Below are positions 51,278 through 59,982 of a DNA stretch of 64,000 bases, piece after piece; position 1 is the stretch's first letter; the number at the start of each line of letters is the position of its first letter. The stretch spans positions 1 through 64,000 of the forward strand of contig JBEKEC010000011.1 of assembly GCA_050014015.1 (NCBI GenBank). Direction: 5' to 3'. A model generated the notes under the pieces. That model was not told where the DNA came from and did not search any database. It saw only the letters and a list, made by a program, of their open reading frames with translations. A program made the translations under genes and the position numbers. Origin of the DNA: PALSA-1353 sp050014015 (GTDB taxonomy: Bacteria; Planctomycetota; Phycisphaerae; Tepidisphaerales; Tepidisphaeraceae).

Positions 51278-53374
51278 TCATCCGCGGTTTGCGCCATCAA
51301 ATTTCCGCAGCGCGTCGGCGGCCTCGAGCACGGGCGTATGCCAATCCCCCGCCCTTTCCTGCCGGAATATTCGCATCGTCGGATACCACGGTGAATCGTT
51401 GCGATTCTCCATCCAGCGCCAGTCGGCCACCAACGGCAACAGCAGCCAAACCGGCTTGCCCATCGCGCCGGCGAGGTGCGCAACCGCCGTGTCGCAGGCG
51501 ATGACCACATCGAGATTGGCGATGAGCGCGGCCGTGTCCGCGAAATCCAAAAGCTCGACCGTCCAGTCGGATATCTCAAGCCCCGCCGGCCCAGCCGCCG
51601 CCTCCCGCGCCGCCGGGCCTTTCTGAAGGCTGCAAAACCAAGTGTTTGCCACCTCCCCGAGCGGCGCCAGCGCCTCCAGCGAAAATGAGCGCCTCCGGTC
51701 TTCCGCATGCGTCGGATTGCCCCACCAGCACAGCCCGACTCTTCTTCGCCCATCCTGTCCAAACCGCTGACGCCAGCGCTCGACCAGCGCGGCATCGGCG
51801 AAAACGTACGGCACGTTCCCCGGAATCGTCGCCAGCGTCGTCCCCAGCACGTGCGGAAGGCTCATCAGCGGACATTGCACGTCGAACGCCGGCAATTCCT
51901 CCGGCGGACAAACGATCCCCTCCACGCACGGCACCGTTTGCAGCAGGCGACGAAGCGTCGGCTGCGCCGCCACGATCGGCTTGCCCCCGCGCCCCGCAAT
52001 CACCGGAACGTACCGCGCGAATTGAATCGCATCCCCAAACCCCTGCTCGCAATCCAGAAGAATCCGTCGGCCGCCAAGATCCTCGCCGGACCAGATGCCC
52101 AATTGCGCATATCTCGCCGGTGCCGGGATCGATCTGGCTTTCCAGCGCATTTCGTACCCGGCCCACCCTTCGCGGAACTCGCCTCTCAGCAATTGCACCA
52201 TCGCCAAATTGAATCTCGCCAGCGGGAATTCCCCGCCCGCCGACAGCGCCCGCCGAAAGAATTCCATCGCCTTCTCGTTTTGCCCAAGCTGGCGGTAGAC
52301 GGCTCCAAGGTTGTTGTACAGCCGTGGATCGCGGAAGCCCCGCGATTCGGCCTTCTGGTATTCCCCGATCGCTTCTTCCAGCCGCCCGCTCTCGAACAGC
52401 GCCGTCGCCAGGTTATAGCGCACCTCCACCGAATCGAGGATTTGCAGCGACCGCCCGAACGCGTCGATGGCCCCCTCGGGCGCTTTCATCTGGCCGAGCG
52501 CCGTCCCAAGTTCGCTAAACGCCTGATGAAACCGCGGGTTGATCGCCAGCGCCCGCCGCAGCGCGTCGACCGATTCCGCCAAACGATTCTGCTTTTGCAG
52601 CGCCCGGCCGAGGTTGAACCAGGCCACGGACGAATCCGGCTGAATCGCCAGCGCCCGCCGGGCCAGTTCGATCGCCTCGTCGGTCGCCTCCCTCTCGCAC
52701 AGGATGCCGGAAAGGCTCGACAACACCTCCGGATAATCCGGCCGCAACGTCAGCGCCGTCCGGTACGCCGCGATCGCCTCGTCGAACCGGTTGAGCCTCA
52801 CCAGCGCATTTCCCATGTTGTGGTGGGTCGGCGCGTAATTGGCCCGCAACGCCATCGCCCGCCGCAGAACTTCGATCGCCTCTTCCTGCCGCCCCGCCTG
52901 CGACAGCGCGCTGCCCAACGAATCCAGAATCCTGAAATCGTTCGGCTTCAATCGCAGCGCCGTTTGCAGCGATTCCACCGCCCGCTCAAATCGCCCCAAT
53001 TTGATCAGCGAACTCCCCAAGTTCTCGTGCGCATCGCTCAAATCCGGCTGAAGCAGGATCGCCCGCTCGTAGGCCTCGATGGCCTGCTCGTGCCGCCCGG
53101 CGATCGCCAGCGCCGCCCCCAGATCGCAGTGATATCTCGCCGCCGTCGGATTCTGCGCAATAGCCCGGCGAATGTAATCCACCGCCGTCTCCCCCTGCCC
53201 CACCTGGCTGCTCAATAGCCCCAGCAGATGAAGCGCATGCGCATTATTCGGATCCCCCGCGAGGATTTGCCGATAGATTCCCTCCGCCTCCCGCAGCCGC
53301 CCCGCCTGGTGATGCTGAACCCCCAGGTCCAAAGCCTGCTGAAGAGTCATGGTTGTCGAGCCGGGCTTGTTCAT
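51278..53374 (-). CDS. TPR-repeat protein with C-terminal glycosyltransferase (GT9-like) domain
   Basis: A 698-residue fusion. Residues about 8-425 are a run of roughly eleven or twelve TPR repeats of 34 residues (for example AHENLGSSLIKLGRFERAVES, THHNMGNALVRLNRFDEAIAAY). Residues about 440-690 form a transferase domain of the heptosyltransferase/GT9 style: LDCEQGFGDAIQFARYVP (the usual QGFGD block), GLCWWGNPTHAEDRRRS, and IANLDVVIACDTAVAHLAGAMGKPVWLLLP, the nucleotide-sugar side. It probably glycosylates proteins or envelope sugars, with the TPRs binding the acceptor. The ATG at 53374 is the first; ATG at residue 9 is a possible alternative. No neighbours on the same strand are close. Confidence 0.85.
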   Translation of the reverse strand: MNKPGSTTMTLQQALDLGVQHHQAGRLREAEGIYRQILAGDPNNAHALHLLGLLSSQVGQGETAVDYIRRAIAQNPTAARYHCDLGAALAIAGRHEQAIEAYERAILLQPDLSDAHENLGSSLIKLGRFERAVESLQTALRLKPNDFRILDSLGSALSQAGRQEEAIEVLRRAMALRANYAPTHHNMGNALVRLNRFDEAIAAYRTALTLRPDYPEVLSSLSGILCEREATDEAIELARRALAIQPDSSVAWFNLGRALQKQNRLAESVDALRRALAINPRFHQAFSELGTALGQMKAPEGAIDAFGRSLQILDSVEVRYNLATALFESGRLEEAIGEYQKAESRGFRDPRLYNNLGAVYRQLGQNEKAMEFFRRALSAGGEFPLARFNLAMVQLLRGEFREGWAGYEMRWKARSIPAPARYAQLGIWSGEDLGGRRILLDCEQGFGDAIQFARYVPVIAGRGGKPIVAAQPTLRRLLQTVPCVEGIVCPPEELPAFDVQCPLMSLPHVLGTTLATIPGNVPYVFADAALVERWRQRFGQDGRRRVGLCWWGNPTHAEDRRRSFSLEALAPLGEVANTWFCSLQKGPAAREAAAGPAGLEISDWTVELLDFADTAALIANLDVVIACDTAVAHLAGAMGKPVWLLLPLVADWRWMENRNDSPWYPTMRIFRQERAGDWHTPVLEAADALRKFDGANRG

Positions 53375-53526
53375 GGGCTGATCAACAGGCTAACGGTTTT
53401 CGCCGCGGATGGAAATCGGTGCACGCTCCCGGCAGCCAAAAGCACTGCCGCCTTTGACATGCCGCCGCCGTCCAATTCCTTACCCGTTTGGAAGTTGTTT
53501 CAAATCCCCTTGGGTTGTCTGGAACG

Positions 53527-53545
53527 CCCACGGCACCGCCGTGGG
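53527..53545. repeat. Interspersed palindrome, family C, copy 3
   Basis: CCCACGGC, ACC, GCCGTGGG with GGAACG before and GATTC after. It lies between the TPR-glycosyltransferase and the antitoxin-like gene. Confidence 0.8.
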
Positions 53546-53655
53546 GATTCTCTCGCACGATGGGGATTCTGAAACAGCGTCGCATTCACGCTTCGGCAAC
53601 CAACTGGCGACGGCGAGCGAATCCCTGTACAAAATCCCGCAAACAGCCGGTACTT

Positions 53656-53880
53656 ATGCTGAAACTTAAGCCGATATTTCTGAAGAAAAACGGAAAGACC
53701 GAATTCGTCATCCTGACCGCGCGGGATTTCTCGGCCATAGAGGAATTGATTGAGGACGCCCTGGACATCCAGATCCTCGAAAAGGCTCGCAAAGAGGATG
53801 ACGGAAGCCCCGGCATTTCGCTCGAAGAAATGAAACGCGAACTAGGCATGACGAAAAAACCGCGAAAAGCCAGGGCATGA
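53656..53880 (+). CDS. Small antitoxin-like protein, 74 aa
   Basis: A short charged protein. GKTEFVILTARDFSAIEELIEDALD is the pattern of Phd/YefM- or RelB-like antitoxin N-terminal regions, and the rest (ARKEDDGSPGISLEEMKRELGM) resembles the flexible toxin-binding tail. The start is the ATG at 53656; an upstream in-frame extension is not protein-like. No toxin gene follows: the next 248 bases hold only repeats and the clpX terminator. It is therefore an orphan antitoxin or a small regulator. The family match is by eye and moderate. Confidence 0.6.
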   Translation: MLKLKPIFLKKNGKTEFVILTARDFSAIEELIEDALDIQILEKARKEDDGSPGISLEEMKRELGMTKKPRKARA

Positions 53881-54017
53881 AACCGCGGTTCCCGTTGAAT
53901 CTTCCAACAGTTTAGCCCCCGCACTTGTGTGGCGCGTCGCATTCGCCCTTCGCCAACGACCCGTCATCCAGGCACACGCCCTTCCGTTCACGCCCGTGCG
54001 CGGGAACAGGAAACCGC

Positions 54018-54033
54018 GCGTCGCAAGCGACGC
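54018..54033. repeat. Palindrome with GCAAGC centre
   Basis: GCGTCGC, AA, GCGACGC, embedded in AAACCGCGCGT...GCGGCTAAACG. It has the same AA-centred layout as 47296, with different arms. Confidence 0.6.
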
Positions 54034-54074
54034 GGCTAAACGGGGGCTCATTCGGTACGTGGCGCACAAACAAT

Positions 54075-54099
54075 GCGGCCCGGAACATGCCCGGGCCGC
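54075..54099 (-). terminator. Probable clpX terminator hairpin
   Basis: GCGGCCCGG and CCGGGCCGC arms around seven bases. On the minus strand it lies about 30 bases past the clpX stop and is followed by ATTGTTTGTG, a modest T-rich stretch. Confidence 0.6.
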
Positions 54100-54128
54100 G
54101 TGGATTCCAACCGATTGCCGAAGTTTTC

Positions 54129-55502
54129 TTATGCGCTTTCCTTGCGCCGTTCCGGCTTCAACTCGAACAGGCTTTGCCTGCCATCGACGATCGCTTCGGT
54201 GATGACGTACTTTCCGCCCTGCTGCTCGTCGGGCAGGCGATACATCAGGTCCATCATGATCTCCTCGACCACGGCCCGCAGCGCCCTTGCCCCCGTGTCG
54301 CGCTTCAACGCCCGCTCGGCGATCAGCTCCAGCGCGCCCGGAGTGAATTCCAGCTCGCTGCCCTCGATGCGGAAAAATTTCTGGAACTGCTTAACCAGCG
54401 CGTTCTTCGGCTCGGTCAGGATGTTGATCAACGTCTTGATGTCCAGCGGATCGAGCGTGGCGACGACCGGCAGCCGGCCCACGAACTCGGGAATCATGCC
54501 GAACTCGACGAGGTCTTCCGGCTGCACCTGCGCCAAAATGCGCGCCCGGTCGCGCGAGGTCTCGGAAACGGTCGTTTCGCTGGTGAACCCGATCTGCCGC
54601 TTGCCCAGCCGTTTGCGGAGGATGTCTTCCAATCCCACAAACGTTCCGCCGCAGATGAACAGGATCTGCGAGGTATCCATCTGGATGTATTGCTGCTCGG
54701 GATGTTTTCGGCCGCCCTGGGGTGGAATATTGGCGACGGTTCCTTCGAGCATTTTCAGCAGGGCTTGCTGGACGCCCTCGCCGGAAACGTCGCGGGTGAT
54801 GCTCACGTTGTTTTGCGTCTTGCCGATCTTGTCGATTTCGTCGATGTAAACGATCCCGCGTTGGGCCGATTCCAGGTCGTAATCGGCGTTCTGGAGAAGC
54901 TTGAGAAGAATGTTCTCGACGTCCTCGCCGACATAGCCGGCTTCGGTGAGGGTGGTGGCATCGCCGATGGCGAACGGAACGTTGAGGATTCGCGCCAGGG
55001 TTTTAGCCAGGAGGGTCTTGCCGCTGCCCGTGGGTCCGATGAGCAGCACGTTGCTCTTATCGATCTCGACATCGTTGACCGGGGGCGTCGGCGCGGCGCC
55101 CTCGGCGCCGGGGCCTGCCGATTCCGACGTGCTCAGCCGCTTGTAATGGTTGTGCACGGCCACGGCCAGGGCCTTTTTTGCATGGGGCTGACCGACGACG
55201 TATTGATCGAGGAACTCCTTGATTTGCCGGGGGCTGGGGATGGTGCTGAAAAGCGGCTGGCTGGCTGACAGCTTGCGTTTTTCCTGGCGGATGATGTTGT
55301 GCGCCAGGTCCACGCAATTGGCGCAGATGTAAACCTCGCTGGGCCCCTCGACCATGGGTCCGACATCGCGGGACGACTTTCCGCAGAAGCTGCACGTGGT
55401 GATGCGGCGGCCGCGGAATCCACCCTGGGAATTCGGATTATTTCCGCCCGGAGGCAGATTCCCCGTACCTGAGCCATTGCCGGTGCGATTGGTAGTGGCC
55501 AT
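54129..55502 (-). CDS. clpX: ATP-dependent Clp protease ATP-binding subunit ClpX
   Basis: A 457-residue AAA+ unfoldase that feeds substrates to ClpP. The N-terminal zinc-binding domain has C37, C40, C60 and C63. Walker A is GPTGSGKT at residues 156-163 and Walker B is VYIDEIDKI with D221-E222. Sensor and pore elements include GYVGEDVEN, GGRKHP, FVGLEDI and EFVGRLPV. The extra N-terminal 30 residues are a Gly/Asn-rich tail. Start ATG at 55502. clpP is not adjacent. A palindrome (55576-55594) upstream may be an operator. Confidence 0.95.
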   Translation of the reverse strand: MATTNRTGNGSGTGNLPPGGNNPNSQGGFRGRRITTCSFCGKSSRDVGPMVEGPSEVYICANCVDLAHNIIRQEKRKLSASQPLFSTIPSPRQIKEFLDQYVVGQPHAKKALAVAVHNHYKRLSTSESAGPGAEGAAPTPPVNDVEIDKSNVLLIGPTGSGKTLLAKTLARILNVPFAIGDATTLTEAGYVGEDVENILLKLLQNADYDLESAQRGIVYIDEIDKIGKTQNNVSITRDVSGEGVQQALLKMLEGTVANIPPQGGRKHPEQQYIQMDTSQILFICGGTFVGLEDILRKRLGKRQIGFTSETTVSETSRDRARILAQVQPEDLVEFGMIPEFVGRLPVVATLDPLDIKTLINILTEPKNALVKQFQKFFRIEGSELEFTPGALELIAERALKRDTGARALRAVVEEIMMDLMYRLPDEQQGGKYVITEAIVDGRQSLFELKPERRKESA

Positions 55503-55575
55503 CGACTTTCGATCCTCAGGGCCGCAACCGGCCCGGTCAACGGTTTATTGAACGCCAAGCGCTAGTCTGATCAAA

Positions 55576-55594
55576 ACTTAACGTCACGTTAAGT
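55576..55594. promoter_or_regulatory. Perfect palindrome upstream of clpX, possible operator
   Basis: ACTTAACG, TCA, CGTTAAGT. It is AT-rich and eight bases per arm, centred about 83 bases upstream of the clpX ATG, with the usual spacing for a repressor site. It is unlike the GC-rich interspersed palindromes. No known regulator is assigned. Confidence 0.45.
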
Positions 55595-55739
55595 ATCGAA
55601 CTTTACGGGGTGGAGACTTGATTTCCAATCCTGTCCGATACGATCATCTTACAGGACAGACCGTGGAAATGGAAAAGGCAAAACGACCCGGATTAGAAAT
55701 TCTTTTATCGCTTCGCATTCCGTGCTGCGGCAACACTTA

Positions 55740-56063
55740 TTATGGGCCTTGCGGCGGCGGTTTGCTCACATTCGACTTTGCTGCCGCAGCATTGCGCTGC
55801 AACGCCCGCTGGTGCGCGGCCAGGATCATTTCTTTCGCCCGCTTGAATTCCTCGTCCGAAATTTGGCCCGACCGATTTAGCTCCCGCAAATCACCCAGCG
55901 TGAATCCCAGGTTTGGGACCTCACCATCATCCGGACCCCAATACCGCCTTCGCAGCCACATCACGACGTATGCGCCGGCGACCACGATGATCAACAAAGA
56001 CAGGCAGGCGAACGCGATGGCAAAGGGATCGTCGTCGGCCAAGATGCCCGGCAGCACCGCCAT
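55740..56063 (-). CDS. Small membrane protein with SHOCT-like C-terminal domain
   Basis: A 107-residue protein. Residues about 14-36 are one membrane segment (AFACLSLLIIVVAGAYVVMW), followed by basic RRR. The region LRELNRSGQISDEEFKRAKEMIL (about 57-80) matches the short C-terminal SHOCT-type motif (LxxLxxxGxIxxxEFxxxK), often a processing or oligomerisation handle. The tail is Ala/Pro-rich. The function is unknown. It is leftward, divergent from the CrtC-like gene, with a long inverted repeat between them. Confidence 0.7.
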   Translation of the reverse strand: MAVLPGILADDDPFAIAFACLSLLIIVVAGAYVVMWLRRRYWGPDDGEVPNLGFTLGDLRELNRSGQISDEEFKRAKEMILAAHQRALQRNAAAAKSNVSKPPPQGP

Positions 56064-56102
56064 TGCCTGACTTTAAGTCTACTCCCGGCAAGGGTCAAAC
56101 GC

Positions 56103-56226
56103 AGGGCCATCCCATTTGGCGACGGGGTTCAAAGGTTCAAGGGTTAGAAGATTCAACGGAAAAACGTTCCCCTTGAACCCTTGAACTCTTGAACCCTTGA
56201 ACGCCATCGCCAAATGCGATGGCCCT
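56103..56226. repeat. Long imperfect inverted repeat with TTGAACCC tandem units
   Basis: Left arm 56103-56145 (AGGGCCATCCCATTTGGCGA...) is answered by a right arm 56176-56226 ending CATCGCCAAATGCGATGGCCCT. Within the right arm the unit CCTTGAAC occurs four times in a row with single-base changes; the left arm has the complementary GTTCAAGG units. It could fold into a hairpin of about 120 bases between two divergent genes. Confidence 0.7.
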
Positions 56227-56286
56227 GAGGTCAAACGGCCAAACCTTTGCTTTTCTCGGCAAATTCCAAAAGGATATGGCAGTTGC

Positions 56287-57285
56287 ATGGCAACATTGAA
56301 GCTCATGACCCCCCCCGCTACGACCCGCGCCGATGGCTGGCACGGCATCGCCGCGCCCGGCGGCTACGAAGCCTGGCATTTCTACGCCGAGGACCTGACC
56401 CAGCACATTCGCGTCGTTTTCAGCTTTCACCATGGCTTGGCTTTGCATCCCGATTACGTCAGACGTTTCGACGCCTACCGCCGCCGTCCCACGCGCAACC
56501 GGCCGCCCCTGCCCCGCCAATATCCCTGTGTCCATTGGGCGATCTATGAAGACGAAAACAAAAACAAAAACAAAAAACCCGCGGCAAGCTCGACCACGCA
56601 GTTTCCCCCCGGCTCTTTCCACGCCGATGGCACGTCACTGACGCTCGGACCCAATCGCCTGATTTTCAGCCAGGACAAAATCACCGCCCACATATCGCGG
56701 ATCAAAGGATCGTTCTCAGCAGAGTTGCTCTTCCATCCCATCCTTCAGGGAAGTTCGGTTGAGAGCGTTCTGGCCGGACATTTTTGGCTGGCGGCCCGGC
56801 CGCTTTGCCAGGTTCGCGGCGAAATCCAGCTCGGCACGCGCACGATTGCATTGAACGGACTGGGGCAGCAGACCCAGTATTACGGCACGGCGCCGCTCGC
56901 CCGTGCCGCCAACCGGTGGATGCGCGGTGCAATTCTCTTCCCTCGCGCCGCCGTCACGTTTCAATCCGCCGACGATCTCGCGACGGTCATTATGGCCGAC
57001 GAGGCTGGAATGCGCACGATCGAAAACTTCCCGTTCACCGTCAACTCGACCCGGCACGCCCTCGGGATGCCGCCGTATCCATCTGCGATAGATTTCGGCA
57101 GTTGGCTCATCCTTCGCAACGGGCGCGTTGTGGATTCATCGCCGGCACAGGTTCGCTTGCTTTTCGACGCTTATGTCGACGGCGAGCAATCCACAGCGTG
57201 GGTCGAGATCGCGTATCCGAAGCGATTGAGCGGATTCCTGGCGCGCCGGCGGGCCGCACGAATTATAGCCGAGGTTTCGACTTGA
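56287..57285 (+). CDS. CrtC/AttH-like lipocalin-fold protein
   Basis: A 332-residue protein resembling hydroxyneurosporene synthase (CrtC) and related DUF-type hydratases: GYEAWHFYAEDLTQHIRVVFSFHHGL near the start, GRISRIKGSF-like KITAHISRIKGSFSAELLFHP, and FWLAARPLCQVRGEIQLG with LNGLGQQTQYYGTAPL later. CrtC enzymes add water to carotenoid ends, but no other carotenoid gene is nearby and the family includes other functions. An A-rich run (56550-56577) encodes DENKNKNKKPAA, a low-complexity insert unusual for this GC-rich DNA. The start is the ATG at 56287; AAGGA lies somewhat far upstream. The gene ends 14 bases before the convergent dehydrogenase. Confidence 0.6.
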   Translation: MATLKLMTPPATTRADGWHGIAAPGGYEAWHFYAEDLTQHIRVVFSFHHGLALHPDYVRRFDAYRRRPTRNRPPLPRQYPCVHWAIYEDENKNKNKKPAASSTTQFPPGSFHADGTSLTLGPNRLIFSQDKITAHISRIKGSFSAELLFHPILQGSSVESVLAGHFWLAARPLCQVRGEIQLGTRTIALNGLGQQTQYYGTAPLARAANRWMRGAILFPRAAVTFQSADDLATVIMADEAGMRTIENFPFTVNSTRHALGMPPYPSAIDFGSWLILRNGRVVDSSPAQVRLLFDAYVDGEQSTAWVEIAYPKRLSGFLARRRAARIIAEVST

Positions 57286-57298
57286 ACGCCGGGGGCGT

Positions 57299-58885
57299 TC
57301 AGGGATGGGTCTTGGGTTTGGCCACCGGCGCCAGAACGAAAATCTTCCCCGTCCCGGACTCTGTTTGCAGCTCTCCGTGCTTATAAACAGCCTGGCCAAA
57401 GTCCAAAATATACAGGTTGCCATCGGGGCCGAATTTCACGTCGATCGGGCGTTCCAGACCGACGTTGCGCCCCTCGTTCAACTGGCTGGCTGGCCCGCCC
57501 TGGGTGTTGTAGATGAAATCCATGACCCGCCCGGTGTCCTTGTCCACGCGCACAATGCGGTATCCCGGCAACGGTGAAGGGATCGGCCGGCCGCTGGTCG
57601 AAAATGGCGCCTGATCCCCCCACATCGCCACCAGAAGTTGTCCCTCAAAGCGCGAGGTGTGGAACGGGCCCGATTTAGGAATGAACGCCATCTTTCCCAC
57701 CCCCGATTGCCACGCGAACTCCGCTTTCAGCAAATCGCGCGGCGAGGGCGGCTTCAGATTGCTCGCTTCGTGGTCGATCAGCGGGCGAATGTTTGGATAC
57801 CCGCTGGGAATGACCATCCACCGCAGCGGCTGATATTTCGGAAGGGAAATCGGCTCCAGGCTGGTCGAATAATCGGGCCACCCGAGAAATGTGCCCGGCG
57901 AAATTATCCCGTAGAGCGCATCGGGATCATTGTCGATCGGGCGGGTCCCGCGCAATTCCATTCCCCGGTCGGTGACGTAAATCGTCCCATACTCATCGAG
58001 GACCAGACCCACCGGATCGCGGACGCCCCATGCCTCCACGCGGGCATCGCCGCCGTCCAGCGCCACGCTCTGAATCGCCGCCGACGGCTTTTGCAGCGGG
58101 AAATCCGCCCCAGGTATCTCCTCCACGTCGCTGGTGCCGAACGGCTCAAACGGCACCGTCACCAGCGAACCGGGCGAAAATAGGCTCGCCTCCGGATTGA
58201 CCGCATCGAACCGGAACCCCAGCAGGCTCAGCGCCTGATACGGCACGTCGCAGGCCTGCCGATGCTCACGCACCCAGCCCTCTTCCCAGTTGTCCAGTCC
58301 CACCACCCCGCTGTTCGTCGCCGCCCCCACGCCATAATAAAGCCTCGGCTCCGCCGGCGGCGCGGGAATCGCCAGGTCCGTCACTCCGAAATCCCCCTGC
58401 GCCGGCAGATTGGCTACCACCGTCCGGTGATCCCCGTTGTAATCGAAGGCGGTGATCACTCCCATATCGCGTGCATCGCGATGGCTGACATAGATCTTAC
58501 CCCGGCAGGCGACGATCCCACCGATCGGACCGTAAATCCGAAACCCCGGTTCCACGATCGGGATCCGCGTCCCCACCGGGTAAATATTGGAAATAAAACC
58601 GTCCGGCTTGACGTAAAAAATCCGCGGATCGCGCCCATCCACGCCCCCCTCGGCTACGATCAGGTTTCCCGAATCGTCCCAGCATATCCCCGTCGGACAA
58701 CTCAAGCCCGTCATGAACTGCTTCAACTCAAATCCGTCGGGATAATCCGTAATCCGCCGGTCGATGGTGCCGCGCATCGACGGCGGAACCACCACCGGCC
58801 GCATCGCGCAGCCGCTGGCCAGCAGACACCCGGCGAGCATCATCAGCCGCCAACGAAACGCGGAAATAACTCGATTGGCTGCCAC
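57299..58885 (-). CDS. Lipoprotein, PQQ/GDH-type beta-propeller (sugar dehydrogenase-like)
   Basis: A 528-residue exported lipoprotein: after MRWRL-like positive residues comes LMMLAGCLLASGC, a lipobox with the acylated cysteine near residue 26. The mature part is a six-bladed propeller of the soluble glucose/sorbosone dehydrogenase type: GLSCPTGICWDDSGNLIVAEGG, GVRDPVGLVLDEYGTIYVTDRG, GTFLGWPDYS, FAWQSGVGKMAFIP and PIDVKFGPDGNLYILDFGQ. These usually use PQQ to oxidise sugars, but the PQQ-binding residues could not be checked by eye. No cytochrome partner is adjacent. Confidence 0.78.
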   Translation of the reverse strand: MAANRVISAFRWRLMMLAGCLLASGCAMRPVVVPPSMRGTIDRRITDYPDGFELKQFMTGLSCPTGICWDDSGNLIVAEGGVDGRDPRIFYVKPDGFISNIYPVGTRIPIVEPGFRIYGPIGGIVACRGKIYVSHRDARDMGVITAFDYNGDHRTVVANLPAQGDFGVTDLAIPAPPAEPRLYYGVGAATNSGVVGLDNWEEGWVREHRQACDVPYQALSLLGFRFDAVNPEASLFSPGSLVTVPFEPFGTSDVEEIPGADFPLQKPSAAIQSVALDGGDARVEAWGVRDPVGLVLDEYGTIYVTDRGMELRGTRPIDNDPDALYGIISPGTFLGWPDYSTSLEPISLPKYQPLRWMVIPSGYPNIRPLIDHEASNLKPPSPRDLLKAEFAWQSGVGKMAFIPKSGPFHTSRFEGQLLVAMWGDQAPFSTSGRPIPSPLPGYRIVRVDKDTGRVMDFIYNTQGGPASQLNEGRNVGLERPIDVKFGPDGNLYILDFGQAVYKHGELQTESGTGKIFVLAPVAKPKTHP

Positions 58886-58952
58886 GGCCTAATATGTATA
58901 ACCCACCGCCAAGCCCCTGTCACTCCACCCACGCTACGTCCGATAAAGAGCC

Positions 58953-59888
58953 TCAAATCTTCACGGTTTTCACCAGGTCCTTCACGTGCTGCACGCTGGT
59001 ATTGAACATTTTGCGTTCCGAGTCGTCCAAGTCGATTTCGATGATTCTTTCAACCCCTTCCGTCCCCAGAACGCACGGCACGCCCACGAAATACCCGCCC
59101 ACGCCGTATTCCCGGTCGCAGTATGCCGCACACGCCAGGATGCGCTTTTTGTCGCGGATGATCGACTCGGCCATGGCGACCGTCGCCGACGCCGGGGCGT
59201 AATACGCGCTGCCGGTCTTCAGCAGGCCCACGATCTCCGCCCCGCCGTTGCGAGTACGCTTGACGATTTCTTCCAGGCGCTGGCTGGAAACAAGCTGGGA
59301 AACGGGAATGCCGCCCGCGAACGAATAGCGCGTCAACGGCACCATGTCGTCGCCGTGCCCGCCCAGCAGCAGCGCGTGAACGTCCTCCACGCTGCAGCCG
59401 ATCTCCGCCGCCAGAAACGCGCGATACCTCGCCTCATCCAAAACCCCCGCCTGGCCCACTATCCGCTTCGTCGCAAATCCGCTCGCCTTCCATGCCACGT
59501 ACACCATCGCATCCAGCGGATTGCTCACCACGATCATGACCGCATTCGGCGAGAATTTCGCGACGTTCTGGGCGACTTGCTTCACGATCCCGGTATTGAT
59601 GTTGATCAGATCGTCGCGGCTCATCCCCGGCTTGCGCGCAACGCCGGCCGTGACGATCACCACGTCGCTGCCGGCCGTCGGCTCGTATGAAGTCGTCCCG
59701 GTGATCCTGGCGTCAAACCCTTCGACGGGCGAGGCCTGATACAAATCCAGCGCCTTTCCCTGCGGCATCCCCTCCACCTGGGGAACGTCCACCAGGACAA
59801 TGTCCCCCAATTCCTTGCTGGCCGCCCAATGTGCCGCCGTCGCCCCGACGTTTCCGGCGCCGATAATGCTGATTTTCGCGCGTCGCAT
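58953..59888 (-). CDS. mdh: Malate dehydrogenase (LDH-like type)
   Basis: A 311-residue NAD-dependent dehydrogenase interconverting malate and oxaloacetate. The dinucleotide motif IGAGNVGATAA is at residues 9-19. The catalytic region includes VTAGVARKPGMSRDDL (mobile loop with arginines, RKPGMSRDDL favouring malate), VVSNPLDAMVYV, RIVGQAGVLDEARYR and the catalytic histidine in LLLGGHGDDMVPLTRY. The start is the ATG at 59888 behind AAAGGAA; upstream frame is not coding. The length is typical of the tetrameric LDH-like MDH found in many non-proteobacterial phyla. Confidence 0.93.
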   Translation of the reverse strand: MRRAKISIIGAGNVGATAAHWAASKELGDIVLVDVPQVEGMPQGKALDLYQASPVEGFDARITGTTSYEPTAGSDVVIVTAGVARKPGMSRDDLININTGIVKQVAQNVAKFSPNAVMIVVSNPLDAMVYVAWKASGFATKRIVGQAGVLDEARYRAFLAAEIGCSVEDVHALLLGGHGDDMVPLTRYSFAGGIPVSQLVSSQRLEEIVKRTRNGGAEIVGLLKTGSAYYAPASATVAMAESIIRDKKRILACAAYCDREYGVGGYFVGVPCVLGTEGVERIIEIDLDDSERKMFNTSVQHVKDLVKTVKI

Positions 59889-59982
59889 GAGTTGATTCCT
59901 TTCTGCCTCTGAGCCGGGAATTATGGATAAACCGGGCAAACATTCAAACTGGACACCTGGAATGTGATGGGCTCGTGATCCT

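Noticed and set aside
51707..53218. A 503-codon plus-strand frame
   Set aside because: It is the antisense of the TPR-glycosyltransferase and consists of Arg/Pro/Gln-rich sequence reflecting the TPR repeat DNA.
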